NCBI RefSeq assembly: GCF_001590605.1
Contig: NZ_CP014504.1
Span: forward strand, 5,394,001 to 5,458,000
From: Pedobacter cryoconitis
GTDB lineage: Bacteria; Bacteroidota; Bacteroidia; Sphingobacteriales; Sphingobacteriaceae
Reading direction: 5' to 3'
Length of the DNA stretch: 64,000 nt
Under the pieces are notes generated by a model. The model saw only the letters and a list, made by a program, of their open reading frames with translations. It did no database searches and was not told the DNA's origin. Position numbers and translations under genes: made by a program. Positions 53,765-62,931 of the stretch are shown here, one piece after another; position 1 is the stretch's first letter, and the number at the start of each line of letters is the position of its first letter.

Positions 53765-55837
53765 TTATTTAGTGCAGATGAATTTTTTGGTATAGGAATT
53801 CTGTCCTATTTTTACGACCATGAAGTATATACCGCTGGCATAGTGCGTGAGGTCTATCTGACTATAATATACGCCTGAAAAATCATTTTTCTTTTCACTG
53901 TAAAGTTTCTGTCCTGCTATATTGAACAGCTCGATGCTTACCTCTTTTTTATCTGCTATATTGAAATTGATATTCACTTCGTTTCTTGCCGGAACAGGAT
54001 AAACTACCATATTTAATTCACCTTCAGTCACTTTATTTGAACCAAAAGCGGCATCACCATTTATTCCTGTTAAAAGAATGGAATAGGCTTGTGCTCCACG
54101 TTTAAGTGTTCCTTTGTGGGATACATTAAATCTGTATGTTTTTCCTGCAACAGGCTCATCAATTCTAACTTGTTCAACATTATCCCTGGTATTATCTCCT
54201 TTTGTTGCCGGAGCTACTGGTTTAGCAGGATCAAGTATCCAGGGTGAAAATGTCACAGATTCCTGAACAGCACGCAGGTCAAGGTCATTGGCTAACCGCG
54301 GAGCTGGATTGTTAAGTGCATCAAGGGTACTGATTGGAGTTACTTCCGGGTCAGTCCAGCAAATTGTACCAGTAAGGGGAATTCCGCCTTTTGCTACTAC
54401 ATCAATAAACTGTTGTTCTCCTTGGGTGAGCAGGTTTTCAGCGATTTTACTTTTAATGTGATTATCCAGGATTGCTTGTGCAGCGGCTTCCATATTCAAT
54501 AACCCCCATCCATAACTGTAGTCAGGGCCCGGAGCGCTTCCTGCTTCGGCTGCAGTACCAATGGCAACGGCTTTTAGTGTTGCAGAACGCATATAGGTGG
54601 AGTTATTCTGGCGGCTGTAGAGTTCTTGCAAAAGTATCAGTGAGCCACTGACATTTGGTGTAGACATAGAGGTGCCTGAAAGGGTCGTATAGCGGTCATC
54701 GCCTGCATTGCTGGTCGAAGTTACTCTAATACCATCTGCTACTAAATCTGGCTTAATCCGGCCGTCATCTGTCGGTCCCCAGCTGCTGAAGGTAGCTAAC
54801 TGAATGCGATCGGATGTATAGGGGCCATTTCCCAGCGGATTGATAGCACCAATAGTCAGAATGTTTTTTGCAGTTCCGTAAGTGGCTATATTATCATATT
54901 TATCGTTACTGCTTAAACCTTCTGGTCTTTTGCCAGCATCGGCCATCACTTTATCGGCGTTGTATCTGTAATAGTTCCCTCCTATTGGTGGCCCATTAGA
55001 TGACCTGTTATTTCCTACAGATTTGACCGGAAGGTAATAGGGGGCGTTGTAACAGATTTTATCCCAGTCTGAGGATTGAGAGTCGTAGTAGCCAAATTTA
55101 TAATCCTCTGTAGCACCTGGTGAAGCGTAAAACTCCCAGCGTTCCGGGTTGATATCTGTGTTTAAAGACCAGCCTGCAACAACTCCATAGGAGTGGTTGG
55201 AGATGAGTAGTCCGGCAGCATTTTCAGACATTTCAGGCGTGTCATTGTCGAAGTCAAAGGAGTAGAGTTTAGGAAGCCCGAATGCCATTCCTTTGGCAAT
55301 TGGGTTTACACCAGCTGCGATCATTGTTCCTGCAACGTGCGTGGAGTGTTCGGATGTGGTCTGGGTTTTGTCCCTGATCTCAATTCTTCCTCCAGCAAAT
55401 TCGATATGTGTGGTTAAGACTCCATCTCCATCCCATATGGCTACTTTTCCTGCTGGAATAGTACTTCCGTTGAGTGCCAGCCCTAAACCACCGCCATCAT
55501 ATAATTTATTGGTACGTGTGGTTGCTGCGGCAATAATATTGCTGGTCGTTGTATAATATACAGGTAAGCCGGCATCATCGAGGCGTTGCAGCCTTGTGAT
55601 TGATCCATCCCGGTCTCTTCTGGTTACGGCCCATCCTTTACTGGCAGCAATAGCTAATGCACTCGCTCTTTGTTGATTGGCAGCATTTGCAAGGGCGGCA
55701 CTATTGGCTCTAAGAAATGTGGCATTGGTAACGCCAGGCATAATGACTTGTTGTGCGTGCACGGACGAAAGTGTAAGACTTGCGCAGAATATTATGGATA
55801 ATAGTCCACACTTTCGTAAATTGAGAGAATTAATCAT
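53765..55837 (-). CDS. T9SS type-A subtilisin-like (S8) protease
   Basis: 690 residues with a signal peptide (ending VHAQQ, about 29). The triad is Asp in VAIWDGDGVLTTH (about 137), His in SEHSTHVAGTMIA (about 167) and Ser in LSGTSMSTPNVSGS (about 395). A beta-rich P-like domain follows (about 470-600). The C-terminal 80 residues are a T9SS type-A sorting domain (VVYPVPARNEVNI, LFNIAGQKLYSEK, SGIYFMVVKIG, KKFICTK), so it is exported across the outer membrane and anchored or released. Its role is probably extracellular protein degradation. Confidence 0.94.
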   Translation of the reverse strand: MINSLNLRKCGLLSIIFCASLTLSSVHAQQVIMPGVTNATFLRANSAALANAANQQRASALAIAASKGWAVTRRDRDGSITRLQRLDDAGLPVYYTTTSNIIAAATTRTNKLYDGGGLGLALNGSTIPAGKVAIWDGDGVLTTHIEFAGGRIEIRDKTQTTSEHSTHVAGTMIAAGVNPIAKGMAFGLPKLYSFDFDNDTPEMSENAAGLLISNHSYGVVAGWSLNTDINPERWEFYASPGATEDYKFGYYDSQSSDWDKICYNAPYYLPVKSVGNNRSSNGPPIGGNYYRYNADKVMADAGKRPEGLSSNDKYDNIATYGTAKNILTIGAINPLGNGPYTSDRIQLATFSSWGPTDDGRIKPDLVADGIRVTSTSNAGDDRYTTLSGTSMSTPNVSGSLILLQELYSRQNNSTYMRSATLKAVAIGTAAEAGSAPGPDYSYGWGLLNMEAAAQAILDNHIKSKIAENLLTQGEQQFIDVVAKGGIPLTGTICWTDPEVTPISTLDALNNPAPRLANDLDLRAVQESVTFSPWILDPAKPVAPATKGDNTRDNVEQVRIDEPVAGKTYRFNVSHKGTLKRGAQAYSILLTGINGDAAFGSNKVTEGELNMVVYPVPARNEVNINFNIADKKEVSIELFNIAGQKLYSEKKNDFSGVYYSQIDLTHYASGIYFMVVKIGQNSYTKKFICTK

Positions 55838-55904
55838 AGTGCACAGTAAATAGCTTGAATTGCGTTACGGGGGTACTTCAAATTTAACTTTAATACCTAT
55901 ACAG

Positions 55905-56372
55905 ATGAAATTTTATTTAGCTATTTTTTGTTCGGCAGTAATCCTTGCAAATTTTTCTTGTGCTCCGGGAATTTCGGGTCAGCGGGGTGTTCAGCAAGGT
56001 GTGAGAGGGACAGTGTCAGTGAAGGAGGGTAATTTTATGCCGGGGCCTGATCGGAAGCCTGGAGGCAATACCGGGAAGGTTATGCAGCGTACGGTTTATA
56101 TTTATGCGGTAACAACCGGGGCGCAGGCAGAGGGTGAGGGGCCGTTGTATAAGGCGATCCATCAGCCGTTAGTGGCGAAGGTGAAGACGGATGAAAAGGG
56201 GTTTTTTGAGTGTAAGCTGGCACCGGGGGTTTATTCTTTGTTTACTGGTGAGGATGGTGGGGTGTTTTTCGCGGGTTTGTCTAATGGGAGGGGGGAGTTG
56301 AATCCTGTAGTGGTTTTTGCGAAGAGGGTTACGGTTTGCGATATAGTGGTTAATTATAAGGCGGTTTACTGA
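55905..56372 (+). CDS. Hypothetical lipoprotein with carboxypeptidase-regulatory-like fold
   Basis: 155 residues from the ATG at 55905, which opens a lipoprotein signal (MKFYLAIFCSAVILANFSC, lipobox NFSC). The mature part has GVRGTVSVKEGNFMPG at its start and DEKGFFECKLAPGVYSLF later, the strand-turn pattern of CarboxypepD_reg-like domains. The gene is noticeably richer in G than its neighbours, especially after 56000. It ends 33 bp before the left arm of a long inverted repeat. Its function is unknown. Confidence 0.75.
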   Translation: MKFYLAIFCSAVILANFSCAPGISGQRGVQQGVRGTVSVKEGNFMPGPDRKPGGNTGKVMQRTVYIYAVTTGAQAEGEGPLYKAIHQPLVAKVKTDEKGFFECKLAPGVYSLFTGEDGGVFFAGLSNGRGELNPVVVFAKRVTVCDIVVNYKAVY

Positions 56373-56405
56373 TAAATTTTCTGGGGTTTGCCAAGCTATA
56401 AAATG

Positions 56406-56529
56406 TTCTCTAGGGTTTTTCCAGCTAAAAAAAATAAACATCCTATGTTCGGACGACATTAGAAATGAATGTCCTCACATTAGGATATTCATTTTTTTTA
56501 GACTCTCCAACTGACGTTCACTTGCTGGT
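56406..56529 (+). repeat. Left arm of a ~115-120 bp inverted repeat
   Basis: Matches the reverse complement of 57484-57609 with about three differences over the first 115 bp (one G/A, one T/C, one base in a T-run). It begins TTCTCTAGGG and ends near CTTGCTGG. It contains an internal imperfect palindrome (AATGAATGTCCT...AGGATATTCATT, 56464-56491). It lies just after a lipoprotein gene. Confidence 0.9.
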
Positions 56530-56732
56530 TGGCGTGTTATAGCGAAGGAGCTTAAAATGAGAATAATTTGGATAGTTAAATTGATTTTTAGATCTATAAT
56601 CAGAAGTTAAATTTGAATAAACTGTTTAATGTTTAATAGCTGGTCAAGTTATTATTGGAAAAACTGTTTTTTCTAAGAAAAAAAAGGCTATTTATTAAAA
56701 AAAACTGTTTTGATACTCAAGGAAAATTATAA

Positions 56733-57149
56733 ATGGGAGTAATCGTTAAAGAAATAGAGGCAGCTGTTACCTGGGATTTACGGCATAGGGTGATGTGGCC
56801 TGAAAAATCTATTGCTTATGTGAAATTAGATGAAGACAAAGACGGGGTTCATTTTGGTCTTTTTAAAGATGAACAGTTAGTCTCAGTGGTTTCACTTTTC
56901 ATTACTGGGAAAGAAGCTCAGTTCAGGAAATTTGCAACAGATACCAATATTCAGGGAAATGGTTATGGAACAGAATTATTAAAGCATGTGCTGCTGGTTG
57001 CTCAGCAAAATAAGGTGGAAACAATCTGGTGTAATGCCCGTGCTGATAAGGCGTCATTTTATAAAAGATTTGGTCTGGTAAAAACTGGTCATAAATTCAA
57101 TAAGGGCGGGATTGATTATGTGATAATGCAAAAAACTTTAAACCTTTAA
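56733..57149 (+). CDS. GNAT-family N-acetyltransferase inside the inverted-repeat cassette
   Basis: 138 residues. The acetyl-CoA-binding motif is QGNGYGTELLKHV (about 73-85), following the beta4 strand EAQFRKFATD. The end has ARADKASFYKRFGLVKTGHKF, the usual GNAT motif B. The substrate is unknown; some relatives act on small molecules. It is the only gene between the two long inverted-repeat arms. About 200 bp of AT-rich sequence with no gene precede it. Confidence 0.88.
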   Translation: MGVIVKEIEAAVTWDLRHRVMWPEKSIAYVKLDEDKDGVHFGLFKDEQLVSVVSLFITGKEAQFRKFATDTNIQGNGYGTELLKHVLLVAQQNKVETIWCNARADKASFYKRFGLVKTGHKFNKGGIDYVIMQKTLNL

Positions 57150-57159
57150 ACAATATTTT

Positions 57160-57395
57160 GATTATTAATCTTGAATTTAGTCTATTTGTCCACTGGATTA
57201 TAACTGCCATATTGATATCCTTTATAAGTACTTTTGATGAGTACATATTAATATTCTTCTGATAAATATTCTTCTGATTATTAATCCTGAATTTAGTCCA
57301 TTAGTCTACTAGTCATTTGTTCACTGGATTATAACTGCCATATTGGTATCCTTTATAAGTACTTCTGATGAGTACATCCTAAATATTCTTCTGAT
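57160..57395 (+). repeat. Tandem direct duplication, units of ~116-120 bp
   Basis: Unit 1 (57160-57275) and unit 2 (57276-57395) both start GATTATTAATC and share CACTGGATTATAACTGCCAT, TATCCTTTATAAGTACTT and GATGAGTACAT in order. Differences are scattered substitutions and a short insertion in unit 2. It is non-coding and lies downstream of the GNAT gene inside the inverted-repeat cassette. Confidence 0.88.
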
Positions 57396-57483
57396 GACAA
57401 TTCTTCATGTTGCTACGCAAGATCAGTGTCTCCTGCTAGTCTGCCATCTAACATAATATATTATCCTCCATATTAATACATCT

Positions 57484-57609
57484 ACCAGCAACATGAACGT
57501 CAGTTGGAGAGTCTAAAAAAAAATGAATATCCTAATGTGAGGACATTCATTTCTAATGTCGTCCGAACATGGGATGTTTATTTTTTTTAGCTGGAAAAAC
57601 TCTAGAGAA
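57484..57609 (-). repeat. Right arm of the ~115-120 bp inverted repeat
   Basis: Reverse complement of 56406-56529. It overlaps the last 8 bases of the GlcNAc-kinase-like gene, including its TAG. Both arms therefore lie directly at the 3' end of a gene and face the same way relative to it. Confidence 0.9.
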
Positions 57610-58453
57610 TTCCTTCTTTTTTCAGAATATAATTATAAATCCCCTCAATCGGCTTTTGCATAATCCTTCCTAACTTCAACCCATTCAACTCGCAAACCTG
57701 TTTCAGCGTATCCTGATAATAATAAGCAACAGACCCTACGAAATGACAATCCAGCGTCTTATAATCCTTAAAATTCTTAATATTTACATCAATAAACTCC
57801 TGGAAACCATCAATCAATAGCTGATTGATAAAAGGATGCTCCCTGTTCGGGTACATAAACTTACTGAAGCCCGCTAAATAAGTATTAGGAAACGGTTTTT
57901 GGTAAACATTAGTGATGATAGTTTCCTTATCCGTATTAAACTCTGCAGCAAACAAGCTCCGCAAATCCTCAGGCATCTGCTCATATAGGTAAGATGTTAC
58001 TATCTTCTTTCCGAAAGTAGTACCAGAGCCTTCATCACCCAGGATATAACCTAAGCCATAATTGCTGTCATAAGTAGAGACTCCATCAAAATAAGACACA
58101 TTAGAGCCGGTACCCAGGATACAAATCAAACCCTTCTGATCACCGCAAGTTGCATAAGCACAACCAATCAGATCATTCTCCACACTGATAAAAGCCTTAG
58201 GGAAATATAACGATAAACCATTGGAAATAACCTCATGTTTGTCAGGAGTAGAACAACCTGAACCGTAAAAATAAATCTCCCGGACATCAGCCGCAAACTC
58301 CTCTGTAACTTTCAATTTCGTGAATATCTTGAAGATATCCTGTGCATTTAAAAAATAAGGATTTATGCCCTGTGTGCTAAAACTGATGGTTTTACCATCT
58401 TTATACCCCAGCCAGTCTGTCTTTGAAGAACCGCTATCTGCTACTAAAATCAT
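57602..58453 (-). CDS. N-acetylglucosamine-kinase-like ATPase (BadF/BcrA family)
   Basis: 283 residues. The ASKHA fold is seen in the phosphate-1 loop VADSGSSKTDWLG (4-16), CILGTGSNVSYFDG (about 111), and GYILGDEGSGTTFGKK (about 134). Bacteroidota members of this family are annotated as N-acetylglucosamine kinases. With the chitinase and MurQ encoded elsewhere in the window, amino-sugar salvage is a sensible role. The C-terminal end is overlapped by the inverted-repeat arm. It is transcribed in the same direction as the efflux operon upstream. Confidence 0.88.
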   Translation of the reverse strand: MILVADSGSSKTDWLGYKDGKTISFSTQGINPYFLNAQDIFKIFTKLKVTEEFAADVREIYFYGSGCSTPDKHEVISNGLSLYFPKAFISVENDLIGCAYATCGDQKGLICILGTGSNVSYFDGVSTYDSNYGLGYILGDEGSGTTFGKKIVTSYLYEQMPEDLRSLFAAEFNTDKETIITNVYQKPFPNTYLAGFSKFMYPNREHPFINQLLIDGFQEFIDVNIKNFKDYKTLDCHFVGSVAYYYQDTLKQVCELNGLKLGRIMQKPIEGIYNYILKKEGIL

Positions 58454-58470
58454 AAACGAAAGTAATCAAC

Positions 58471-59784
58471 TTATTGAATATTTAAAGTACCACTAATCTC
58501 TTTTAAATTAATTTCTGTTAGTTTAGCCTGATATTGCGCATCCAGAAAACGGATAATCGCATTTATAGAATTGCGCTGTGCTTCCCGCAATTCCAGTGGA
58601 CTTATACTACCTAAACGGTACTTTTCAAAAGTAATATCAAGATTCTGTTTAGCCAAATCGACATTTCCGGTTTCCACCTTTAACAAATCAAGATTAGTTA
58701 TGTAATTCTGGTAGGTGGCATTCAGCAAAGCACTTATATCCTGCTTTGTTTTGTCCAGGCTTAATTCCGTAGAATTCAGCTGTACCTTCGCATTACGCTC
58801 ATTCTGCCGCTGCAAAAAACCATTGAAAATATTGAGACTTGCTGTTAAACCATAAGTAAGCCCATTGGCCCTGAACTTCTGATTAAATCCTGTTGGGCTC
58901 GTACTTCTTGAAAACTCATAACCACTATTGACAGCTACCGTAGGATAGCGCTGTCCCTTAACCTGTTTCAAACTCAATGCAGCAATCTTTTTGTTGATTA
59001 AAGCATTCTGCAAAGTTGGATTCAGACGCTCCATTGATAACTCCAGATCGGCCAATTTCAAGTCATTCTCCATATTCAACCGTTCATTTACTGCAAATAC
59101 AATATTCAGATCTCTGGCCATCAACTGATTCAGTGTAATTCTCGAAGTATTCAGGATGTTTTTCTGCTGCAGATATAACGTCGTATCTGTATTGTAGTCT
59201 ACCTTTGCACTCAAAACATCCAATCTGGAACCGCGTCCTATCTTTAACTTATTATCCGCTATCGTTACCCTTAACCTGGAGATTTTCAGTGCACTGTCGG
59301 TTGCCAATACCAACTGCTGCTGTCTGACCAAAGCATAATAAGCAGCAACTACATCAGAAACAGTATTCAGTATCGTCAACTTACCATTCACTTCACCCTG
59401 CTTTTGTAACTCCTTTAACCGGTCATAATTGGCAAACATCTGAAATCCATCAAAAACTGTCCAGTCCAATGCAACACCATAACTTAGGTTTGTACTGCGT
59501 ACCCCACTGGATTTTCTCTCCGGGCCGGTTGCCGGAGTTTGAACTGTATTTTGTCTGCTGCCCCCATTGCTAAAAGTTCCCGCAAGTCCGGGAAGCATGC
59601 CAGCGTTTCCGGCATTCAGGTTGTTTTTGGCGATCTGTATTTCATTGTTGACCAATCTTATGTCATAATTGTTCTTCAATGCCGTACTGATTGCGTTTTC
59701 TAAGCTGAGTGTGTCCTGAGCTATTACTGTTGTTGTGCAGCAGAATAGCAGGAAAACTAAACTATATAAGAGATACTTATTCAT
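58471..59784 (-). CDS. TolC-family outer-membrane efflux protein
   Basis: 437 residues with a signal peptide (cleavage after TTVIAQ, about 23). Two TolC-type repeats are seen, each with a LSLENAISTALKNNYDI-like start and long coiled coils; LRVTIADNKLKIGRGSRLDVL and ITFEKYRLGSISPLELREAQ are the paired signature segments. It forms the outer-membrane channel for the RND pump encoded 19 bp upstream. Confidence 0.94.
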   Translation of the reverse strand: MNKYLLYSLVFLLFCCTTTVIAQDTLSLENAISTALKNNYDIRLVNNEIQIAKNNLNAGNAGMLPGLAGTFSNGGSRQNTVQTPATGPERKSSGVRSTNLSYGVALDWTVFDGFQMFANYDRLKELQKQGEVNGKLTILNTVSDVVAAYYALVRQQQLVLATDSALKISRLRVTIADNKLKIGRGSRLDVLSAKVDYNTDTTLYLQQKNILNTSRITLNQLMARDLNIVFAVNERLNMENDLKLADLELSMERLNPTLQNALINKKIAALSLKQVKGQRYPTVAVNSGYEFSRSTSPTGFNQKFRANGLTYGLTASLNIFNGFLQRQNERNAKVQLNSTELSLDKTKQDISALLNATYQNYITNLDLLKVETGNVDLAKQNLDITFEKYRLGSISPLELREAQRNSINAIIRFLDAQYQAKLTEINLKEISGTLNIQ

Positions 59785-59803
59785 TTTTCTATACGCTAAT
59801 TAT

Positions 59804-62800
59804 TTATGCTGAAGGACTATTTTCTTCAGCCAATGCTGCTTTTAAAGACTCTTGTAAATCAGTGTTTGTTTTATGCTCCTTAGACCAGTAATAATAAATC
59901 GAAGGAATTACAAATAAAGTAAGAACCAGTGAGAAAGTAGTACCACCTACAATGACAATCCCCATACCCATCCGGCTTTTTGCTGCCGCACCCAATGCCA
60001 TAGCAATAGGTAAAGCACCAATGGCGATGGCCAGACTGGTCATTAAAATCGGCCTTAAACGGGAAACAGAAGCCTCTCTGATCGCGTCATGTACACTTTT
60101 GCCATTCTCTTTCAGCTGATTCGCAAACTCTACGATCAGAATACCATTTTTTGTGACCAGACCAATCAGCATGATCGTACCAATCTGACTGAAGATATTC
60201 CAGCTCTGGCCAAATAACCATAAGGAAAGGAATGCCCCTGCTACTGCCATAGGTACTGTCATAATAATGATAATCGGATCTTTGAAACTCTCAAACTGCG
60301 CAGATAAAATCAGGTAAACCAATAATAAAGCCAGCCCGAAAGCAAACATGGTGTTCGAAGAACTCTCCTGGAAATCGCGCGATTCACCGCTCAGGTCAGT
60401 CGAGAAAGTTTCATCTAAAATTTTATCCCTGATTCTGTCCATTGCCGCAATACCATCCCCGATACTTTTTCCCGGAGCCAGGCCAGCAGAGACTGTTGCT
60501 GCCGTAAAGCGGTTATTCCTATAGAGCTGTGGTGGGCTGCTTTCTTCTTTTGCACTCACCAGGTTATCCACCTGTATCAGTTCTCCTTTGTCATTCCGTA
60601 CATATACAGAACTTAAGTCCAATGGGTCTTTCCGGTTGCCACGGTCAAACTGGCCGATCACCTGGTACTGTTTTCCATTCATAAAGAAATAAGAAAAACG
60701 CTGACCACTTAAGCCCAATTGTAGCGTTTGCGCAATCGCAGAAACAGATACGCCAAGGTTTCTTGCCTTATCCCGGTCTATGGTCAGGTTGATTTCCGGC
60801 TTATTGAATTTCAGGTTGACATCAGAAACCGTGAAAGTAGGATCTTTACTTACCTCATCCATAAATTGAGGTACCTTTTCGCGCAGCTTATCAAAATTCT
60901 GGGCCTGTATAATATAACTGATCGGTAAACCACCACGACGGCCTACTGAGATGGTCGGTTGCTGGGTAACCAATACTTTTCCTTCTGTATATTTCCTGGT
61001 GATCCGCGTCAGCTGTGCTGCAATCTCTTCCTGAGAACGACCACGCAATTCAGGATCAACCAGGCCCATTCTGACAAAGCCACTATTTACAGCACCGCTT
61101 CCTCCGAAACTCGGAGATGTAATGGTAATATTCACATTCTTTTCCGGAATAGAATCCTCTACCATTTTGGCAATTTTCATGATGAACCGATCCGTATAAT
61201 CGTAAGATGCACCCTCAGGTGTAGTAATACTCATATTGATTGCACTTCTATCATCATAAGGAGCTGTTTCTTTCGGTAAAATCTTCCAGAATAACACAAT
61301 CAGACCTACGCAAGCTACAATGATTGGAATGGCCAGCCACCTTTTATCCAGAAATTTATTCAGGTTTTTAGCATAATTTTCATTCAGCATGACAAAGTAA
61401 GGCTCCGACCATTCATAAAACCTCGATTTCTTATGCCCTGTTTTTTTCATCAGGTAAGCATTCAGCATCGGGGTTAAAGTCAGGGAGACAAAAGCGGAAA
61501 TTAATACCGCAGCACCAATCACAATCCCGAATTCCCGGAACAACCGGCCTACAAAACCCTGCAAAAATACAACCGGTAAGAATACTGCTGCAAGCGTGAT
61601 GGAAATGGAAATAACGGCAAAGAAAATTTCATTAGATCCTTTAATTGCAGCTTCAAATGGCGAATATCCTTCCTCTACCTTCTTGAAAATGTTTTCTGTA
61701 ACCACAATCCCATCATCCACCACCAATCCGGTAGCCAGGACAATCGCCAGTAAACTCAGTACGTTGATGGAGAAACCAAAAATGTACATGATGAAGAAAG
61801 TGAATACCAGTGATACCGGAATGTCAATCAGCGGCCTGATCGCAATTGCCCAATCTCTGAAAAACAAATAGATAATTAATATAACCAGTACCAGTGAAAG
61901 GATAATCGTTTCCGCTACCTCAGTCACTGAATTCTTGATGAACCTGGTATTATCCAGAGAAACATTCAGTTTAATATCTTTAGGAATATCATTTTTTAAC
62001 CTTGCAAAACGCTTCTCGAATTCTTTTGAAATATCGAGATAGTTTGCGCCTGGTTGAGGAATCAAAGCTACAGCAACCATAGGTTTACCAGACTCTCTTA
62101 AAAGGGTTTCCTCATTTTCAGGGCCCATTTCGGCAAAACCAACATCCTTCAATTGAATCACATTATTGCCGTCATTCTTAATGATCAGGTCATTGAACTC
62201 CTTCTCATTCGTTAATTTACCCAATGTTTTTACTGTTAACTCCGTATTCGCACCAGTAATTTTACCAGACGGAAGCTCCACATTTTCATTGTCAAGTGCA
62301 GTAACGATATCCTGAGAAGTTAAACCATAAGCAGCCAGTTTATTCGGGTCAATACGAATTCTCATCGCATATTTTTTCTGTCCCTGTATCTGCACACTAC
62401 TTACACCCGGAATAGTCTGTATCCGCTCAGCGATTACATTCTCTGCATAATCACTCAATTCCAGCTGATTTCTTTTATCACTCTGGATGGTCATGGTAAT
62501 AATGGCGTCCGAATTTGCATCTGCCTTGCTTACTACTGGATTTCCATCAATATCTTTGGGTAGATTCCGGGTAGCCTGTGATACTTTATCACGCACATCA
62601 TTCGCCGCCTCTTCAATATTTTTACCCAGATTGAACTCTATGGTAATGGTGCTGCTTCCCTGATTACTGGAAGAAGACATGTTTCTGATCCCGTCAATAC
62701 CATTGATAGATTTCTCCAGTGGCTCAGTAATTTGTGATTCAATAATGTCAGAATTTGCACCTGGATAAGAAGTCCTTACGGAAACTACAGTCGGGTCAAT

Positions 62801-62917
62801 ATTCGGGAACTCCCTAACACCCAGAAAATTGTAACCAATAACCCCGAACAGCAGGATCATCAGGTTCATTACAATTGCCAGAACGGGTCTTTTTATACTC
62901 GTGGTGGATATACTCAT
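59804..62917 (-). CDS. RND-family multidrug efflux inner-membrane pump
   Basis: 1037 residues, full length, with 12 membrane segments and two large periplasmic loops. Typical features are the N-terminal RPVLAIVMNLMILLFGVIGY, GVREFPNIDPTVVSVRTSYPGA, and in the fourth helix ATGLVVDDGIVVTENIF with the two adjacent aspartates of the proton relay. The second half has TMLIGLVTKNGILIVEFANQ and SLAIAIGALPIA. It exports hydrophobic compounds with the adaptor and TolC partners encoded on either side. Confidence 0.96.
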   Translation of the reverse strand: MSISTTSIKRPVLAIVMNLMILLFGVIGYNFLGVREFPNIDPTVVSVRTSYPGANSDIIESQITEPLEKSINGIDGIRNMSSSSNQGSSTITIEFNLGKNIEEAANDVRDKVSQATRNLPKDIDGNPVVSKADANSDAIITMTIQSDKRNQLELSDYAENVIAERIQTIPGVSSVQIQGQKKYAMRIRIDPNKLAAYGLTSQDIVTALDNENVELPSGKITGANTELTVKTLGKLTNEKEFNDLIIKNDGNNVIQLKDVGFAEMGPENEETLLRESGKPMVAVALIPQPGANYLDISKEFEKRFARLKNDIPKDIKLNVSLDNTRFIKNSVTEVAETIILSLVLVILIIYLFFRDWAIAIRPLIDIPVSLVFTFFIMYIFGFSINVLSLLAIVLATGLVVDDGIVVTENIFKKVEEGYSPFEAAIKGSNEIFFAVISISITLAAVFLPVVFLQGFVGRLFREFGIVIGAAVLISAFVSLTLTPMLNAYLMKKTGHKKSRFYEWSEPYFVMLNENYAKNLNKFLDKRWLAIPIIVACVGLIVLFWKILPKETAPYDDRSAINMSITTPEGASYDYTDRFIMKIAKMVEDSIPEKNVNITITSPSFGGSGAVNSGFVRMGLVDPELRGRSQEEIAAQLTRITRKYTEGKVLVTQQPTISVGRRGGLPISYIIQAQNFDKLREKVPQFMDEVSKDPTFTVSDVNLKFNKPEINLTIDRDKARNLGVSVSAIAQTLQLGLSGQRFSYFFMNGKQYQVIGQFDRGNRKDPLDLSSVYVRNDKGELIQVDNLVSAKEESSPPQLYRNNRFTAATVSAGLAPGKSIGDGIAAMDRIRDKILDETFSTDLSGESRDFQESSSNTMFAFGLALLLVYLILSAQFESFKDPIIIIMTVPMAVAGAFLSLWLFGQSWNIFSQIGTIMLIGLVTKNGILIVEFANQLKENGKSVHDAIREASVSRLRPILMTSLAIAIGALPIAMALGAAAKSRMGMGIVIVGGTTFSLVLTLFVIPSIYYYWSKEHKTNTDLQESLKAALAEENSPSA

Positions 62918-62931
62918 TTCGGTAGGGTTGG

